From assembly GCA_934565415.1 (NCBI GenBank), contig CAKTHQ010000006.1, positions 11,478 through 75,477 of the forward strand: DNA of 64,000 nucleotides, written 5' to 3'. Origin of the DNA: an uncultured Oscillospiraceae bacterium (GTDB taxonomy: Bacteria; Bacillota; Clostridia; Oscillospirales; Oscillospiraceae). The notes under the pieces were generated by a model. The model searched no databases. It had not been told where the DNA came from and saw only the letters and a list, made by a program, of their open reading frames with translations. Position 1 is the stretch's first letter, and the number at the start of each line of letters is the position of its first letter. The position numbers and the translations under genes are program-made. Below, piece after piece: positions 62,852-64,000 of this stretch.

Positions 62852-63912
62852 AGCTGGCGATTTTCGCCTTTACCAGAAAGGGCTGCTCTTTTGCCGCACA
62901 ATGCAGGGAGGCCCTGAATGCCGACGAGACCCGGATGGTCACTATGGAAAAGTTCGGCTTGCCAGGCTTTGAAAGCTATCAGCCCCCCTTGAGCGGCTGC
63001 ATGGAAAGCTATTTCCACTGGGCGGATACGATTTTGTTCATTGGCAGTACCGGCATGGCCGTCCGGGCCATTGCCCCCTGGGTAGTGGACAAAAAGCAGG
63101 ACCCGGCGGTACTGGTGCTGGATGAGGGGGGGCATTACCTCATTTCCCTTCTCTCCGGCCACATTGGCGGGGCCAACGCTCTGACCAGGGAATTGGCCCA
63201 GAAGATAAATGCCCAGCCCATCATTACCACGGCAACGGATGTAGAGGGAAAGTTCTCCGTAGATACCTGGGCCACGGAGCAGGGGCTGCATATTTCTGAT
63301 ATGAACCTGTGCAAGGCGGTATCCGCCGCCATTCTGGAAGGAAACGTACCCATCTGCGGGGAGAATCTCCCTTTTCGGAAGTTACCCCCAGGCCTTGTGG
63401 AAAAAGAAACAGGCCCCCTGGGCATCTATGTGGGCATCCATAACCGGAAGCCCTTTGAAAAGACCCTGGTTTTAACGCCCAAAACTCTGACCCTTGGCCT
63501 GGGCTGCCGGAGAGGGACCCCCAAGGAAAACATTGAAGAGGCGGTAAGGGCGGTATTTGCGGAAAACGACCTGAGACTGGAAGCCGTGGCGAAAGCGGCC
63601 TCCATTGATTTAAAAGCCAACGAGCAGGGGCTGTTGGACTTTTGCACAGACCGTGGGATCCCTGTGAAGTTTTATACGGCGGAGGAGCTCCAAAAGGCAG
63701 AAGGGGACTTTACCCCGTCGGCCTTTGTAAAATCTGTCACCGGCGTGGACAATGTCTGCGAACGGGCCGCTGTTGTGGCGGGCGGGGAGCTGCTTGTACA
63801 CAAGACCGTAAGAAACGGCGTGACGGTAGCGGTGGGGGGTAAGCCCCTTCCCCCCTCCTGCATGGAGGGGGTGCCCGCCGCAGCGGGCGGGGGTGGAGGG
63901 GACCCGGTATGA
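62848..63912 (+). CDS. cbiG: Cobalt-precorrin-5A hydrolase
   Basis: 354 residues with the three CbiG parts: an N-terminal domain (FIGSTGMAVRAIAPWV), the central LLSGHIGGANALTRELA segment, and a C-terminal domain (TLGLGCRRGTPKENIEEAV ... SIDLKANEQGLLDF). It opens the lactone ring and releases the C-2 fragment as acetaldehyde in the anaerobic pathway. The last 25 residues or so (KPLPPSCMEGVPAAAGGGGG) are encoded by the hairpin repeat, so the natural C-terminus has been replaced or extended. The next pathway gene is not seen in the remaining 88 bases. Confidence 0.93.
   Translation: MKLAIFAFTRKGCSFAAQCREALNADETRMVTMEKFGLPGFESYQPPLSGCMESYFHWADTILFIGSTGMAVRAIAPWVVDKKQDPAVLVLDEGGHYLISLLSGHIGGANALTRELAQKINAQPIITTATDVEGKFSVDTWATEQGLHISDMNLCKAVSAAILEGNVPICGENLPFRKLPPGLVEKETGPLGIYVGIHNRKPFEKTLVLTPKTLTLGLGCRRGTPKENIEEAVRAVFAENDLRLEAVAKAASIDLKANEQGLLDFCTDRGIPVKFYTAEELQKAEGDFTPSAFVKSVTGVDNVCERAAVVAGGELLVHKTVRNGVTVAVGGKPLPPSCMEGVPAAAGGGGGDPV
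63840..63900 (-). repeat. GC-rich hairpin repeat, copy within the end of cbiG
   Basis: The reverse complement of the inner element at 61953-62016 with a few differences (CCCCTCCACCCCCGCCCGCT and CACCCCCTCCA words shared). It supplies the last codons and stop of cbiG. Confidence 0.75.
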
Positions 63913-64000
63913 TTTTTTGCAGCGGTTGGATGAACAGAATCCCCCTGTTTATATCGCTTTTGATTGAACCGACCTATTATTATAGATAGCTGGTCCCCTC

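Noticed and set aside
1..64000. CRISPR arrays, transposases or phage genes
   Set aside because: I saw no regularly spaced short repeats, no transposase or integrase and no phage structural genes; the GH25 lysozyme is membrane anchored and stands alone.
63913..64000. Start of a further cobalamin gene after cbiG
   Set aside because: The short frames here stop quickly and show no corrinoid methylase motif.

Overview
The window looks like a chromosome segment of a Gram-positive anaerobe of the class Clostridia, probably an Oscillospiraceae-type gut bacterium. This rests on GC-rich genes with AGGAGG-type ribosome binding sites, consensus TTGACA/TATAAT promoters, lipobox signal peptides, anaerobic (Cbi-type) cobalamin genes and a clostridial cobalamin riboswitch. 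The taxonomic call is inference. The first gene is cut by the window edge.

Layout. 1-4583: a TRAP transporter (dctP partial, dctQ, dctM) followed by a short-chain dehydrogenase and an N-acetylneuraminate-lyase-like aldolase, one catabolic operon. 4593-17371: mostly single genes and short operons: a membrane-anchored GH25 lysozyme, a DUF308 membrane protein with a phosphopantetheinyl transferase, a TatD nuclease with a TetR-type regulator, oleate hydratase, a YheO-like regulator, a flippase-like membrane protein, a cytidylate-kinase-like protein with a MATE exporter, LysR, and a secreted FMN/FAD reductase. 17407-26023: a sugar module with a ROK repressor, PfkB kinase, D-lyxose/mannose isomerase-like cupin, an ABC importer whose binding protein carries two near-identical domains in tandem, and a divergent aldose epimerase. 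26024-27330: a rearranged tRNA-Leu region with duplicated tRNA 3' ends, an XRE repressor with two operators, and a candidate small RNA or leader.

27579-46397: a Wzx/Wzy-type exopolysaccharide or capsule cluster with two initiating sugar-phosphate transferases, a VanZ protein, seven or more glycosyltransferases, two acyltransferases, a radical SAM protein, a polymerase and a flippase. From about 35457 to 44900 it is strikingly AT-rich, like a swapped serotype cassette. Three genes contain long in-frame poly-G tracts (G13, G9, G9) that could act as phase-variation switches. Downstream, on the other strand, UDP-glucuronate 4-epimerase and UDP-glucose dehydrogenase supply sugar nucleotides. The dehydrogenase carries an N-terminal XRE DNA-binding domain, and an inverted repeat overlaps its promoter.

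49330-50574 is a deletion scar where a LysR gene and a divergent flavoprotein reductase have both lost their 5' parts. 50628-58000 holds housekeeping genes (HAD phosphatase, C69 dipeptidase, M14 peptidase, mnmG, trmB) and a Fic-like protein lacking its catalytic histidine. Between the two peptidase genes lies a compact locus with the architecture of a type I toxin-antitoxin system: a 28-residue hydrophobic peptide, an SD-sequestering hairpin, 5'-3' long-range mRNA pairing, and a convergent antisense RNA with a consensus promoter and its own terminator hairpin. 58321-63912 is a cobalamin-riboswitch-controlled cbiA-cbiC-cbiD-cbiF-cbiG operon, with a GC-rich hairpin repeat inserted twice.
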